From Haloarculaceae archaeon (lineage in GTDB: Archaea; Halobacteriota; Halobacteria; Halobacteriales; Haloarculaceae): DNA of 34,684 nucleotides. The first letter of the stretch is position 1, and every line of letters begins with the position of its first letter. The translations under genes were made by a program, and so were the position numbers. Below are positions 7,855 to 16,451 of the stretch, piece after piece. The stretch spans positions 1-34,684 of the forward strand of contig SKTU01000018.1 of NCBI GenBank assembly GCA_007122455.1, in the 5' to 3' direction. The notes below the pieces were generated by a model. The model was not told where the DNA came from and did not search any database. It saw only the letters and a list, made by a program, of their open reading frames with translations.

Positions 7855-9963
7855 ATGGAAAACCGTCTCGCCGAAACCGCATCCCCGTATCTCCGCCAGC
7901 ACGCCGACAACCCGGTGGCGTGGCAGCCATGGGACGAGACGGCGCTCGAACTGGCCCGCGAGCGCGACGTCCCGATATTTCTCTCGATCGGCTACTCGGC
8001 CTGCCACTGGTGTCACGTGATGGAGGAGGAGAGCTTCTCGAGCGATCCGATCGCCACGCGTCTGAACGAATCGTTCGTGCCGATCAAGGTCGACCGAGAG
8101 GAGCGGCCGGACATCGACTCGGTGTACATGACCGTCTGCCAGCTCGTCCGCGGCAGCGGCGGCTGGCCGCTCTCGGTCTGGCTGACTTCCGACGGCAGAC
8201 CGTTTCACGTCGGGACCTACTTCCCGCCCGTGCCCCGGCAGGGAATGCCGAGCTTCCAGCAGGTGCTCGACGGGATCGTCGACGCCTGGAACGACCCCGA
8301 CGAGCGGGACGAGCTGGAAGCGCGCGCCGACCAGTGGGCCGCCGCGGTCGAGGGTGAACTCGAGGAGACGCCGGAGACGCCCGGGAACGCCCCCGAACGT
8401 CAGCTTCTCTCGTCGGCCGCGGATGCCGCAGTTCGAGGTGCCGATCGCGACTACGGTGGCTGGGGGAGCGGACAGAAGTTCCCGCATCCTGGGCGGATCC
8501 ACCTGCTGCTTCGAGCGGCCGACCGAACCGGTCGAGACGTCTATCGGGACGTCGCGACGGAGACGCTTGACGCGATGGCCTCGGGCGGGCTCTTCGACCA
8601 CGTCGGCGGCGGCTTCCACCGCTACTGCGTCGATCGGGAGTGGGTCGTCCCCCACTTCGAGAAGATGCTCTACGACAACGCCGAGCTACCGCGGGCGTTC
8701 CTCGCGGGATATCAGCTGACTGGCGAGGACCGGTACGCTCGGGTCGCTCGGGAGACGTTCGCCTTCCTCCAGCGGGAGCTCACGCATCCGGAGGGCGGTC
8801 TCTACTCGACGCTCGACGCCGAGAGCGAACGCGACGGCTCCCGCGAGGAAGGGGCGTTCTACGTCTGGACGCCCGAGGAGATCGGCGCCGTCGTCGACGA
8901 CGACCTCGACGCGGATCTGTTCCGCGACCGCTACGGCGTCACCGAGTCGGGCAACTTCGAGGGACGAACCGTCCTCACAGAATCGGCGTCGATACCGGAA
9001 CTCGCCGCGGAGTTCGATCTCGATCCCGAGAACGTTCGAGCGCGACTCTCGAGAACTCGACAGCGCGTTCTCGAAGCCCGCGCCGACCGTCCACGACCGC
9101 CCCGTGACGGAAAGATACTCGCCGGGTGGAACGGGCTGGCGATCTCCGCACTCGCCGAGGGAGCGCTGGTTCTCGATCCGTCCTACGCTGACGCGGCCGC
9201 GGACGCCCTCTCCTTCTGTCGCGATCGACTGTGGGATCCGAAGCGGCGGCGGCTCGACCGCCGGTTCGAGGACGGACGAGTCGGGATCGACGGCTACCTC
9301 GAGGATTACGCGTTCCTCGGAAGAGGAGCCCTGGACTGCTATCAGGCGACCAGCGACGTCGACCAGTTGGCGTTCGCAGTCGAACTCGCCCGAGTCATCG
9401 GCCGAACGTTCTACGACGCCGACCGAAAGACGCTCTACTTCACTCCGGAGGGTGGCGAGTCGCTGCTCGCTCGCCCCCAGGAGCTAACCGACACGTCGAC
9501 GCCCTCCAGCACCGGCGTCGCAGTCCAGCTCCTGGACGCAGTCGATCGGTTCGTCCCGGACGAGGGGCTCGGCGAGATCGCCGAGAGCGTCCTGCGGACC
9601 CACGGGAGCACGCTCGAGCGGAACCCGCTCACGCACAGTTCGCTCGTGCTCGCCGCGGACAGCCGCGCGGTCGGCGCGCTGGAGCTGACAGTGGCGAGCG
9701 ACGGCCTCCCGGACGCGTTCCGGGAGGCGGTCGCCGAGCGATACCTCCCGACTCGACTGCTGTCGGTTCGTCCGCCGACCGACGACGGCCTCGACGAGTG
9801 GCTCGACGCGCTGGGCGTCGACGCGGTTCCGCCGATCTGGGCCGACCGGACGGCACGCGACGGGAAGCCGACGGTGTACGCCTGCCGGTCGTTCACGTGC
9901 TCGCCACCGAACCAGGAGATGCGCTCGGCCCTCGAGTGGGCCGATCGGCTCGCCCCCGAGTAA
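7855..9963 (+). CDS. Thioredoxin-domain protein of the YyaL/SSP411 (DUF255) family
   Basis: 702 residues, the usual length. The N-terminal 160 residues are the DUF255 thioredoxin-like domain with GYSACHWCHVMEEESF; the CxxC is C50-H-W-C53. The rest is an (alpha/alpha)6-barrel glycosidase-like region (for example FDHVGGGFHRYCVDREWVVPHFEKMLYDNAELPRAFL), as in human SPATA20 and bacterial YyaL. The biochemical activity of the family is not well established. The stop codon abuts the convergent winged-helix gene, with no bases between. Confidence 0.95.
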   Translation: MENRLAETASPYLRQHADNPVAWQPWDETALELARERDVPIFLSIGYSACHWCHVMEEESFSSDPIATRLNESFVPIKVDREERPDIDSVYMTVCQLVRGSGGWPLSVWLTSDGRPFHVGTYFPPVPRQGMPSFQQVLDGIVDAWNDPDERDELEARADQWAAAVEGELEETPETPGNAPERQLLSSAADAAVRGADRDYGGWGSGQKFPHPGRIHLLLRAADRTGRDVYRDVATETLDAMASGGLFDHVGGGFHRYCVDREWVVPHFEKMLYDNAELPRAFLAGYQLTGEDRYARVARETFAFLQRELTHPEGGLYSTLDAESERDGSREEGAFYVWTPEEIGAVVDDDLDADLFRDRYGVTESGNFEGRTVLTESASIPELAAEFDLDPENVRARLSRTRQRVLEARADRPRPPRDGKILAGWNGLAISALAEGALVLDPSYADAAADALSFCRDRLWDPKRRRLDRRFEDGRVGIDGYLEDYAFLGRGALDCYQATSDVDQLAFAVELARVIGRTFYDADRKTLYFTPEGGESLLARPQELTDTSTPSSTGVAVQLLDAVDRFVPDEGLGEIAESVLRTHGSTLERNPLTHSSLVLAADSRAVGALELTVASDGLPDAFREAVAERYLPTRLLSVRPPTDDGLDEWLDALGVDAVPPIWADRTARDGKPTVYACRSFTCSPPNQEMRSALEWADRLAPE

Positions 9964-10305
9964 CTACGCCACGAGCGCGGCGACGCGCTCGTCGCTAGCG
10001 AGGGCGTCCCGGAGCTCAGTGCCGCTCGCTTCCAGTCCGTACCTCGGCCGTCCCTTTCCGACCGGTGAGGTGTCCTCTCGGGAGATCTCCTCGAGCAGTC
10101 CGGCGCCCCGGAGCGACTCCATCGCCCGAATCACGTCGGCCTCCGACGGAACGCCGCCGACGTCGGCGTCCGTCTCCGCGAGTCGCTCCCTGACGGCACG
10201 GCGTACGTCGCTAGAGTCGGCCGGCGTCTCCCCGCGAGTTGAAAGGTTCAGTATGCCGGCCAAAACGACGCGTTCGGTGAGGGTCGCACCCTGGATGTCG
10301 CCCAT
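9964..10305 (-). CDS. Small predicted winged-helix protein
   Basis: 113 residues. Features seen: a helical start (LTERVVLAGILNLSTRG), a middle with VIRAMESLRGAGLLEEI, and KGRPRYGLEASGTELRDAL, which read like a winged-helix recognition helix and wing. Haloarchaea have many such small regulators; I do not recognise a characterised homologue. It ends directly against the stop codon of the YyaL-type gene. It lies 39 bases downstream of the thioredoxin stop on the same strand, so it could be the distal gene of an HTTM-thioredoxin-wHTH transcript. Confidence 0.7.
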   Translation of the reverse strand: MGDIQGATLTERVVLAGILNLSTRGETPADSSDVRRAVRERLAETDADVGGVPSEADVIRAMESLRGAGLLEEISREDTSPVGKGRPRYGLEASGTELRDALASDERVAALVA

Positions 10306-10344
10306 ACGTTGTAGGCGATTCGAGGGATGAAAAACGCACCGCCG

Positions 10345-10725
10345 TCAGACGTTCGATTCGAGCTGTTCGGCGAGATGGACGGCGATCGGTAGCTCGGCGT
10401 CTTCGACGAACCAGGCCAACTCCGCTCCCGTCCCGGAGTCTTCCACGACGACCGTCGGGATCAGTTCGATGCCGTACTCCTCGACCTCCGGACCGATCTT
10501 CGAGCCGTCGTCGGCTTTCTCGACCGGGTAATGTTCGACGCGTTCGACGCCGGCAGCGTCGAGTGCCGCGCCGAAGTCGGGAAGCTGTGCTCTGCAGTCC
10601 TTACACCAGTCACCGCCCCAGACCTTCACGACGATGTCGTCGGCGAGCGCTTCGAAGACGTCGACGGCGTCCTCGTAGGAGTCGGCGTCCCAGACGGGGT
10701 TAGGTCGCATGGTTTCCAGCTTCAT
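10345..10725 (-). CDS. Thioredoxin-family protein
   Basis: 126 residues. The active site is VWGGDWCKDCRAQLPDF, with C41-K-D-C44 in the place of the thioredoxin CxxC. A later IELIPTVVVED supplies the cis-proline (IP-T) of the fold. No signal peptide, so cytoplasmic. It could reduce disulfides or act as a peroxiredoxin-system partner. It lies 43 bases downstream of the HTTM gene in the same direction. Confidence 0.9.
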   Translation of the reverse strand: MKLETMRPNPVWDADSYEDAVDVFEALADDIVVKVWGGDWCKDCRAQLPDFGAALDAAGVERVEHYPVEKADDGSKIGPEVEEYGIELIPTVVVEDSGTGAELAWFVEDAELPIAVHLAEQLESNV

Positions 10726-10768
10726 ACGTCGTCTTCGGCGGAGCGCCCTATAAGGCTCGCGCCGTCGA

Positions 10769-12166
10769 TCAGCAGTCGTACTCCCCGAGTTCGACCTGAC
10801 TCGTTTCGCCGTCGGACGCCCGTTCGACGAAGTAGACGGTCACCGACGTCACCGACGCGGCCGTTCGATCGTCGGTTTGCACGCAGTAGTAGTCCGCGAA
10901 CGCCGCAACGCGGCGGTCGTCCCCGCTGCGGAGCGCGGTCAGGTATTTCCGCCACCGGGTCGTCTCGTAGGCGTCGGGGGGACGATCCCACGACACCGGT
11001 GCCAACCGACGGGCGTCGACCGCGCTGCCGTCCGACAGCGACGCGGAGACGACGTACCATCCCTCCGTCGACGGCGGCTCCGGGGCAAACAGCTTCCAGG
11101 AGTGATCGACGGGGTCGACGGGCGCGCGCTCCGGAGTCGCGACCGCGCCGACAGCGAGCAGCTGCCAGCCGACGCTCCCGGCGAGGAGGACCGCGAAGCA
11201 CGCGGTTCGGAGGCGGTGACGACTACGGACGACTCGATCGTCCGTCGACGTATCGAATCCGGCCGATCGGAGCTGTGCCTCGACGACGTCCCACAGCGCC
11301 GCCGGCAAGAAGAGCAGGAGACCGGCGATCATCGCGGCGGGGAACAGCCCCAGCGGCATCGTCACTGCCATGCCGACGTGGGCGACGACGAACGCAGTCG
11401 CCAGCGCGCCACGCCGTCGTCCGGTCGTCGCGAGGAGGAGCGGCGACGCAACGAGGAGTCCGAGCCACAGCCACGTCAGCACCGACAGGAGAGGCGGCGA
11501 CGCGGTCAGGGCGGCACCGATCGGCGTCGCGTACCGGTCGATCGAGAGGATTCGGTGGATGGCATCGCCGGCGAGCCACGCGTCGCCGCGGAGCTTGAAG
11601 ACGGCGTTGGTCGCGTATACGAGCACGATCTGTACCAAAAGCGTCGCCGGGACGATCCCGGAGATCCGCGCCCGAGTGACCTCCCGTCCGACGGCGTCGA
11701 CGGCCCACCGCTCGGAGAGCGGGAGGAAGACGGCGAAAAAACAGAGCAGGAGCAACACCGTATCGCCGCCGTTGAGTACCGCGTAGTTCCGCGTCTGTAG
11801 CGAAACTAGCAGTACGAACGAAAGCACCGCGGCGAGTCGCGCCCGATAGCCGACGAGGAGCGAGACGGCGACGGCACCGGCGAAAACGAAGAGTGCGACC
11901 TGATACGCGACCGACCCGGAGAGCGCGTGCAGGGAGAGCCTCGAGAGCGTCGGATACAGCGCCACGAGCGTCTCTCGCGGGAGCACGCCGTCGTCGGAGT
12001 AGAACGCGACGACAGACCGCGACCGGAGGAGTAGATCCACGAGGAGTATCGCACCGATAGCGACGCGGAACGCCGCGATCGCCCGCAGATCGATCGCGGT
12101 GCGTTCGCTCACGGCGGCTCGGACGTCCAGGCGTGAGCCGTCGAAACGTCCGGTCACGGGTCCCAT
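10769..12166 (-). CDS. HTTM-domain integral membrane protein (gamma-carboxylase-like)
   Basis: 465 residues. The first 330 residues hold about 7-8 membrane helices, including LRAIAAFRVAIGAILLVDLLLR, FYSDDGVLPRE and YRARLAAVLSFVLLVSLQTRNYAVLNGGD, the pattern of the HTTM domain shared with vitamin K-dependent gamma-carboxylase. The remaining 130 residues, with DPVDHSWKLFAPEPPSTEGWYVVSA, form a soluble C-terminal domain usual for the haloarchaeal members. Function is not established for archaeal members. ATG at 12166 is the only ATG before the core. It is divergent from the cysteine synthase gene, 97 bases away. Confidence 0.85.
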   Translation of the reverse strand: MGPVTGRFDGSRLDVRAAVSERTAIDLRAIAAFRVAIGAILLVDLLLRSRSVVAFYSDDGVLPRETLVALYPTLSRLSLHALSGSVAYQVALFVFAGAVAVSLLVGYRARLAAVLSFVLLVSLQTRNYAVLNGGDTVLLLLCFFAVFLPLSERWAVDAVGREVTRARISGIVPATLLVQIVLVYATNAVFKLRGDAWLAGDAIHRILSIDRYATPIGAALTASPPLLSVLTWLWLGLLVASPLLLATTGRRRGALATAFVVAHVGMAVTMPLGLFPAAMIAGLLLFLPAALWDVVEAQLRSAGFDTSTDDRVVRSRHRLRTACFAVLLAGSVGWQLLAVGAVATPERAPVDPVDHSWKLFAPEPPSTEGWYVVSASLSDGSAVDARRLAPVSWDRPPDAYETTRWRKYLTALRSGDDRRVAAFADYYCVQTDDRTAASVTSVTVYFVERASDGETSQVELGEYDC

Positions 12167-12229
12167 TTACCGTTTTCCGGTATAGCTCTTGGGCCGTCAC
12201 CGACCCCGGCAGCGCCCCCCGGTGCCACG

Positions 12230-12244
12230 GGGGTTTTGTACCCC
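12230..12244 (+). promoter_or_regulatory. TATA-like box within a palindrome before cysteine synthase
   Basis: TTTTGTA at 12234-12240 is centred 27 bases before the ATG at 12264, as expected for a leaderless promoter. It is bracketed by GGGGT (12230-12234) and ACCCC (12240-12244), a 5-base inverted repeat over the box. A repressor bound here would block TBP. Confidence 0.45.
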
Positions 12245-12263
12245 GGTCTCGAACGGACGGGCG

Positions 12264-13253
12264 ATGAAACGGGGCATTCTGGCGACCCTCGGTTCGCCAC
12301 TGGTGCAGGTCGACTCCCCACCGGGGTCGGTCGTCGCGGCGAAGATCGAATCGAAGAACCCCGGCGGGAGCGCGAAGGACCGGCCCGCCCTGGCAATGAT
12401 CGAAGCCGCCGAGGACGCGGGCGATCTCGAACCCGGCGATCGGATCGTCGAGCCGACCTCCGGAAACACGGGGATCGGTCTCGCGCTGGTCGCCGCGGCG
12501 AAGGGGTACGACATCACTATCGTGATGCCGGCGTCGAAATCGCCCGAGCGGCGCGCGATCATGAACGCCTACGGTGCCGATCTCGAACTCGTCGACGGCG
12601 AGATAAGCGAGGCGAAGGACCGCGCCGACGAGCTCGAGGCCGAGCGGGGAATGGTCCAGCTTCGACAGTTCGAAAACCCCGCCAACCCGGAGGCGCACTA
12701 CCGGACGACCGCCGAGGAAATCCTTCGACAGGTCGAGGGGCGGACGATCGACGCGTTCGTCGCGGGGATCGGAACCGGGGGGACGATCTCCGGCACGGGT
12801 CGTCGTCTGAGAGAGGAGTTCCCGGACGTGGAGATCGTCGGCGTCGAACCGGAGGACAACGCCGTTCTCTCGACGGGAGAGAGCGGCGTCGACGACTTTC
12901 AGGGGATGGGCCCGGGGTTCGTCAGCCCGAATCTCGATCGGGAACTTCTCGACGGCGTCGAAACGGTCGGGATCGACGCCGCGGAAGCGGAGGCCCGGCG
13001 TCTCGCTCGCGAGGAGGGGATCCTCGTCGGTCAGTCGTCGGCTGCGTCGCTGCTCGCCTCCAAACGGGTTGCCGAACGGCTCGCAGCCGATCGCGGAACC
13101 GGATCGACGGACTGCCCCGGCCCGGACAACTCGACGGCGATCCTCTCGGAGGAGCCGGTCGACTACGAGCCGATCGACGACGACTGTCCGGTCGTCGTCA
13201 CGATCTTCTGGGACTCCGGAGAGCGATACATGTCGACGGGGATGTTCGACTAA
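12264..13253 (+). CDS. Cysteine synthase family protein (PLP-dependent)
   Basis: 329 residues. It converts O-acetylserine (or phosphoserine in some archaea) and sulfide to cysteine. The PLP-binding lysine is K38 in SKNPGGSAKDR, and TSGNTG (65-70) is the substrate loop. The sequence GIGTGGTISGTGRRL binds the PLP phosphate. The last 60 residues include an unusual insert (DRGTGSTDCPGPDNSTA) before the closing VVTIFWDSGERYMSTGMFD. ATG at 12264 is supported by the TATA box; the upstream extension is arginine- and proline-rich. CysK versus CysM versus O-phosphoserine sulfhydrylase cannot be decided here. Its stop overlaps the Sir2 stop by four bases. Confidence 0.93.
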   Translation: MKRGILATLGSPLVQVDSPPGSVVAAKIESKNPGGSAKDRPALAMIEAAEDAGDLEPGDRIVEPTSGNTGIGLALVAAAKGYDITIVMPASKSPERRAIMNAYGADLELVDGEISEAKDRADELEAERGMVQLRQFENPANPEAHYRTTAEEILRQVEGRTIDAFVAGIGTGGTISGTGRRLREEFPDVEIVGVEPEDNAVLSTGESGVDDFQGMGPGFVSPNLDRELLDGVETVGIDAAEAEARRLAREEGILVGQSSAASLLASKRVAERLAADRGTGSTDCPGPDNSTAILSEEPVDYEPIDDDCPVVVTIFWDSGERYMSTGMFD

Positions 13254-14011
13254 CCGAGCACGCCGTCGGCGAGTTCCGACAGCGTCTCGCCGGCCTTGGC
13301 GTGGATGACGACGTCCGCGCGGTCGTCGATCCCCGTCGGTTCCAGATTCACCACGACGAGCGATGCGCCGTTTCGGCTCGCGATGCGCGGCATCGAGGCC
13401 GCCGGCTCGACGGTCAGCGACGAACCGACGGTGAGAAAGCAGTCACACTCCGTGGCCGCACGTTTCGCCGCCATCAGGACGTCGCGCGGAAGCGCCTCCC
13501 CGAAGGAGACCGTCGCCCGCTTCAACAGCCCGTCACAGTCGTCACACCGGGGAGGTAGCGGTTCCTCGGTCAGTTTTCGGTCCAGCGTCTCCAGCGGGAG
13601 TCGACGCTCACAGTGGAGACATTTGGCCGCTCGTCGGCTGCCGTGGAGTTCGAGCACGTTCTCCGAACCGGCCGCCTGGTGGAGCCCGTCGACGTTCTGG
13701 GTGATGAGGGTCGAGAGCACGCCCGCCGCTTCGAGTGCCGCGAGCGCCTCGTGGGAGGGGTTCGGCTCGACGGCGTTCCAGTCGAACTCCTGGTTTTCGC
13801 GCATCTCGAGCCGCTTTTCCCAGTAGGCGACCGGATCGCGTCGCAGCGCCTGGATCGTGAAATCGCTCGGATCGTATCGGTCCCACAGTCCGCCGGGACT
13901 TCTGAAGTCGGGGATCCCCGACTCCGTACTGGCGCCGGCGCCCGTGAAGCCGACGACGTCGTCGCTCCCGCGAACGAGATCGACAGCCGCTTCGATCGTG
14001 TCGCTACTCAT
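13250..14011 (-). CDS. Sir2-family NAD-dependent protein deacetylase
   Basis: 253 residues, a complete small sirtuin. It removes acyl groups from lysines using NAD. Seen: GAGASTESGIPDFR (24-37) for NAD binding, QNVDGLH (105-111), the catalytic histidine H123 in ELHGS, and a four-cysteine zinc site C131, C134, C156, C159. The gene ends in a four-base antiparallel overlap with the cysteine synthase stop. An AT-rich tract (minus strand GAGTTTTTCC) about 25 bases upstream of the ATG may be the promoter. Confidence 0.95.
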   Translation of the reverse strand: MSSDTIEAAVDLVRGSDDVVGFTGAGASTESGIPDFRSPGGLWDRYDPSDFTIQALRRDPVAYWEKRLEMRENQEFDWNAVEPNPSHEALAALEAAGVLSTLITQNVDGLHQAAGSENVLELHGSRRAAKCLHCERRLPLETLDRKLTEEPLPPRCDDCDGLLKRATVSFGEALPRDVLMAAKRAATECDCFLTVGSSLTVEPAASMPRIASRNGASLVVVNLEPTGIDDRADVVIHAKAGETLSELADGVLG

Positions 14012-14055
14012 AGGTGGAACAATGGCACAGTCGAGGAAAAACTCTCGCCGGGAAA

Positions 14056-14508
14056 TCAGGCGCCGAACTCCGCCTCGGTGACGCGAACGACGAGGGTCCC
14101 TTCGACGTCCCGGAGGTCGTACTCCGGGAGGTCCCGACCGGTTCTGGCGACGAACATCGGCTCGACGAGTTCGTCGTCGTCAATGCCGTAGATCTTGAGG
14201 AATCGATCCGACTCGTCGGCGTCGATCTCGTCGTCGCGGATCGCCGTCGCGAGCGACCGGGAGAGCCACTCCTCGTCGCTGATGGACGGCTCCAACACGA
14301 GCGCGTCGCGGACGAATCGGACGAGATACCAGTTGAGATCGTTCAAAAGCGCGACCGCGGCGCCGAGCGACACCGTCTCGAGCGCGACCGTGTTGACGTA
14401 CTGCTCCCGGAGATCGTACGTCGAGAGCGCTTCTCGCGAGGTTTCCCGGGAGACGAGCTCGTAGCGCAACTCGACGTCCGGTTCGCCGACGAGACAGAGC
14501 CGGGTCAT
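14056..14508 (-). CDS. DUF5804-like haloarchaeal protein
   Basis: 150 residues. MTRLCLVGEPDVELRYELVS, the segment ETVSLGAAVALLNDLNWYLVR, and DDEWLSRSLATAIRDDE-like sequence with a terminal YDLRDVEGTLVVRVTEAEFGA resemble a conserved haloarchaeal family that I recall as DUF5804. There is no signal peptide or membrane helix and no catalytic motif is evident. It sits 36 bases after the MAT stop on the same strand, so co-transcription with MAT is likely. No function is known to me. Confidence 0.75.
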   Translation of the reverse strand: MTRLCLVGEPDVELRYELVSRETSREALSTYDLREQYVNTVALETVSLGAAVALLNDLNWYLVRFVRDALVLEPSISDEEWLSRSLATAIRDDEIDADESDRFLKIYGIDDDELVEPMFVARTGRDLPEYDLRDVEGTLVVRVTEAEFGA

Positions 14509-14544
14509 GGTTAGTTCTGCGGCGGGCCCGAAAAAGCGGTTTCG

Positions 14545-15750
14545 CTAGAACGTCGACAGCTCGCCGTCGATGACGCGCTCGGTGATCGACGTGACGTCGG
14601 CGAGTTCCTGATCGATGATCCGAGTCACCTCGTCCTCGATGTCGGCCACGGCGACCCCTTCCTCGGTGACCAGCGACGCGTCGGCGACGTGGGGTTTGTC
14701 GATCGGCTGGCCGATCTGACTGAGGAGTCGGATGCGGATCTCGCGGATCCCGTCGATCTCCTCGACGACGCTCTCCGCGATGTCGGTCGACAGCAGGTTG
14801 TAGATCTTTCCGATGTGGTTAACCGGGTTCTTGCCGCTGGTCGCCTCCATCGACATCGACCGGTTCGGCGTGATGAGGCCGTTCGCACGGTTGCCGCGAC
14901 CGACCGATCCGTCGTCGCCCTGTTCGGCGCTCGTCCCGGTCGTGGTGAGGTAGATGGACCCCTCCTCGTAGTCGTCGGCGGTGTTGACGTGGACGTTCAC
15001 GTCGCGGTCGGTGATCCCCTCGGCGAGTTCGTGGACGGATTCTCGGACGCCTTCGACGGCGGCGTCGTACGCCTCGAGGTCCTCGACGTACCGGTCGACC
15101 ATCGCCACGGCGACCGTCACGTCGATCTCGTCGCTCTCCCGCTTTCCCATCACCTTCACGTCCCGGCCGACGACGGGGTGTTCGTCGCTGTGGGCGCCGT
15201 TGAGCCGACGTTCGGTCTCGAGGACGATCCGTTCGGTTTCGGTCAGCGGGGCGTGACCGACGCCGAACGACGTGTCGTTGGCCATCGGCACCGTCGCGCC
15301 GTCCTCCGAGAAGACCTCCTGGAGGTCCCCGGACCCCTCCCCGAGCTTCACGTCCACGATGACCTCGGTACCGAAGTCGAGATACGGGAACTGTTCGGTG
15401 AGATACTCCCGCGCCGCGCGGAGAGCGATCGTCTCGGCCGGGATCTTCTGTCCCTGGTACGTTTTCGTCGCCCGCCCGGTGATGAGCAGATAGATCGGTT
15501 CGGTCACCTCGCCCCCCTCGAAGGCGGGTGCGGAGCTTCCGGCGACCAGCTGGGTCTCGTCAGTGTTGTAATGAAGAACCTTCCCGATACGGTCGAGATA
15601 CTCGCGGGCGAGCGCCTGGGAGACGTGCTCGGCGATCCCGTCGCAGATCGAGTCGGGATGGCCGAGTCCCTTCCGTTCGACGATCTCGACCTCTTGGTCT
15701 TCGACCGCGCGGCCGACGACCGGCTCGACGCGGATGTTCCTCGCGGTCAT
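14545..15750 (-). CDS. mat: Methionine adenosyltransferase, archaeal type
   Basis: 401 residues, typical for the archaeal MAT family, which differs from bacterial MetK. It makes S-adenosylmethionine from methionine and ATP. Motifs seen: [17 protein letters not shown] (26-42), the segment [20 protein letters not shown], and [15 protein letters not shown]. The ATG at 15750 is chosen over an in-frame upstream start at 15801 because a strong TATA box is centred 29 bases before it and [10 protein letters not shown] is the natural start. The upstream start would lie 5' of the promoter. Confidence 0.97.
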   Translation of the reverse strand: MTARNIRVEPVVGRAVEDQEVEIVERKGLGHPDSICDGIAEHVSQALAREYLDRIGKVLHYNTDETQLVAGSSAPAFEGGEVTEPIYLLITGRATKTYQGQKIPAETIALRAAREYLTEQFPYLDFGTEVIVDVKLGEGSGDLQEVFSEDGATVPMANDTSFGVGHAPLTETERIVLETERRLNGAHSDEHPVVGRDVKVMGKRESDEIDVTVAVAMVDRYVEDLEAYDAAVEGVRESVHELAEGITDRDVNVHVNTADDYEEGSIYLTTTGTSAEQGDDGSVGRGNRANGLITPNRSMSMEATSGKNPVNHIGKIYNLLSTDIAESVVEEIDGIREIRIRLLSQIGQPIDKPHVADASLVTEEGVAVADIEDEVTRIIDQELADVTSITERVIDGELSTF

Positions 15751-15774
15751 TACCGGCCGGACGCCCGGAGCGGT

Positions 15775-15783
15775 TCTATAACT
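15775..15783 (-). promoter_or_regulatory. TATA box of the mat gene
   Basis: Minus-strand AGTTATAGA is centred 29 bases before the ATG at 15750. It supports a leaderless mRNA and decides the start codon. Confidence 0.6.
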
Positions 15784-15809
15784 TACGGAAACCACACACA
15801 CTCGTTCAA

Positions 15810-16358
15810 TTACTGCTGTGCATCACCCTCGAGCAGCAGTTCCAGATAGGAGGTCCGGATCTGTTCGTCCGGATCCACTCCGAGCGCTTCGAGGATCTCG
15901 ATCGCGCCGTCGCGAGCCGGAGCGACGGTTTTCGCCTCGATCTCGATCTCGATCTCGACGAACTCGCCCAGCCCGGCGACCGTGTCGAGCGTGATCGTGT
16001 AGCCGTCGTACTCGTACCGGCTGCGGCGCTTTTCCACTATCGCGGCCGGTTCGAAGCCGAGCTTCCGGAGGATGCTGTCCATCGTTCCGGCGTCTTCGAC
16101 CGCCGTTTCGAACTCCTCTCGGCTCTTCGAGTCCTGCTCGACGAGCGGCCCTTTATACGTGATCCGGGTCGTTTCACTTCCGTCGTCTCGTTCGTGACGG
16201 AGCCGAAGCGCCTCGTCGGTCTCCGCGAACGTTCGATGCGGCGCGTCGTAGTAGTGATCCTCCTGAGTGACGGTCCCGGTGGCACTGGCGCCGATGGCGT
16301 CGAGCCGCTCGGAAACGCGGTCGTGATCTGCTCGAACCTTCAGCTCGACTTCGTACAT
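15810..16358 (-). CDS. CYTH-domain protein (CyaB/thiamine-triphosphatase-like)
   Basis: 182 residues. The ExExK signature is MYEVELKVR (E3, E5, K7), and later acidic and basic strands (ALRLRHERDDGSETTRITYKGP, VEKRRSRYEYDGYTITLD, VEIEIEIEA) line the triphosphate tunnel of the CYTH fold. Family members act as class IV adenylate cyclases or tripolyphosphatases; which one applies here is not readable. ATG at 16358 places ExExK at the N-terminus, as it should be. It is divergent from the FKBP gene, 93 bases away. Confidence 0.9.
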   Translation of the reverse strand: MYEVELKVRADHDRVSERLDAIGASATGTVTQEDHYYDAPHRTFAETDEALRLRHERDDGSETTRITYKGPLVEQDSKSREEFETAVEDAGTMDSILRKLGFEPAAIVEKRRSRYEYDGYTITLDTVAGLGEFVEIEIEIEAKTVAPARDGAIEILEALGVDPDEQIRTSYLELLLEGDAQQ

Positions 16359-16420
16359 GGCCGAGGTTTTCGGCGAGGAAAGAAAACAGCTCGGCTCTCG
16401 GGCCGGAGTGGAAACGTGAT

Positions 16421-16427
16421 TGTTAAG
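16421..16427 (+). promoter_or_regulatory. TATA-like box of the FKBP gene
   Basis: TGTTAAG, centred 28 bases before the ATG at 16452, is the only AT-rich hexamer at promoter distance. Confidence 0.4.
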
Positions 16428-16451
16428 GGTGCGACGACTGTCGTTGCAGGC

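Noticed and set aside
7768-8655. N-terminal extension of the Tat lipoprotein frame
   Set aside because: It is antisense to the YyaL-type gene; the Tat signal and TATA box fix the start at 7767.
11223-12698. 491-codon open frame on the minus strand
   Set aside because: It covers parts of the HTTM and cysteine synthase genes in another frame and is very arginine-rich, unlike haloarchaeal proteins.
12236-13558. 440-codon plus-strand frame over cysteine synthase
   Set aside because: It has arginine-rich, low-complexity composition and overlaps the motif-bearing frame.
15528-16451. N-terminal extension of the FKBP frame
   Set aside because: It is antisense to the MAT and CYTH genes, and the real start is supported by a promoter box at 16421 and the acidic N-terminus.
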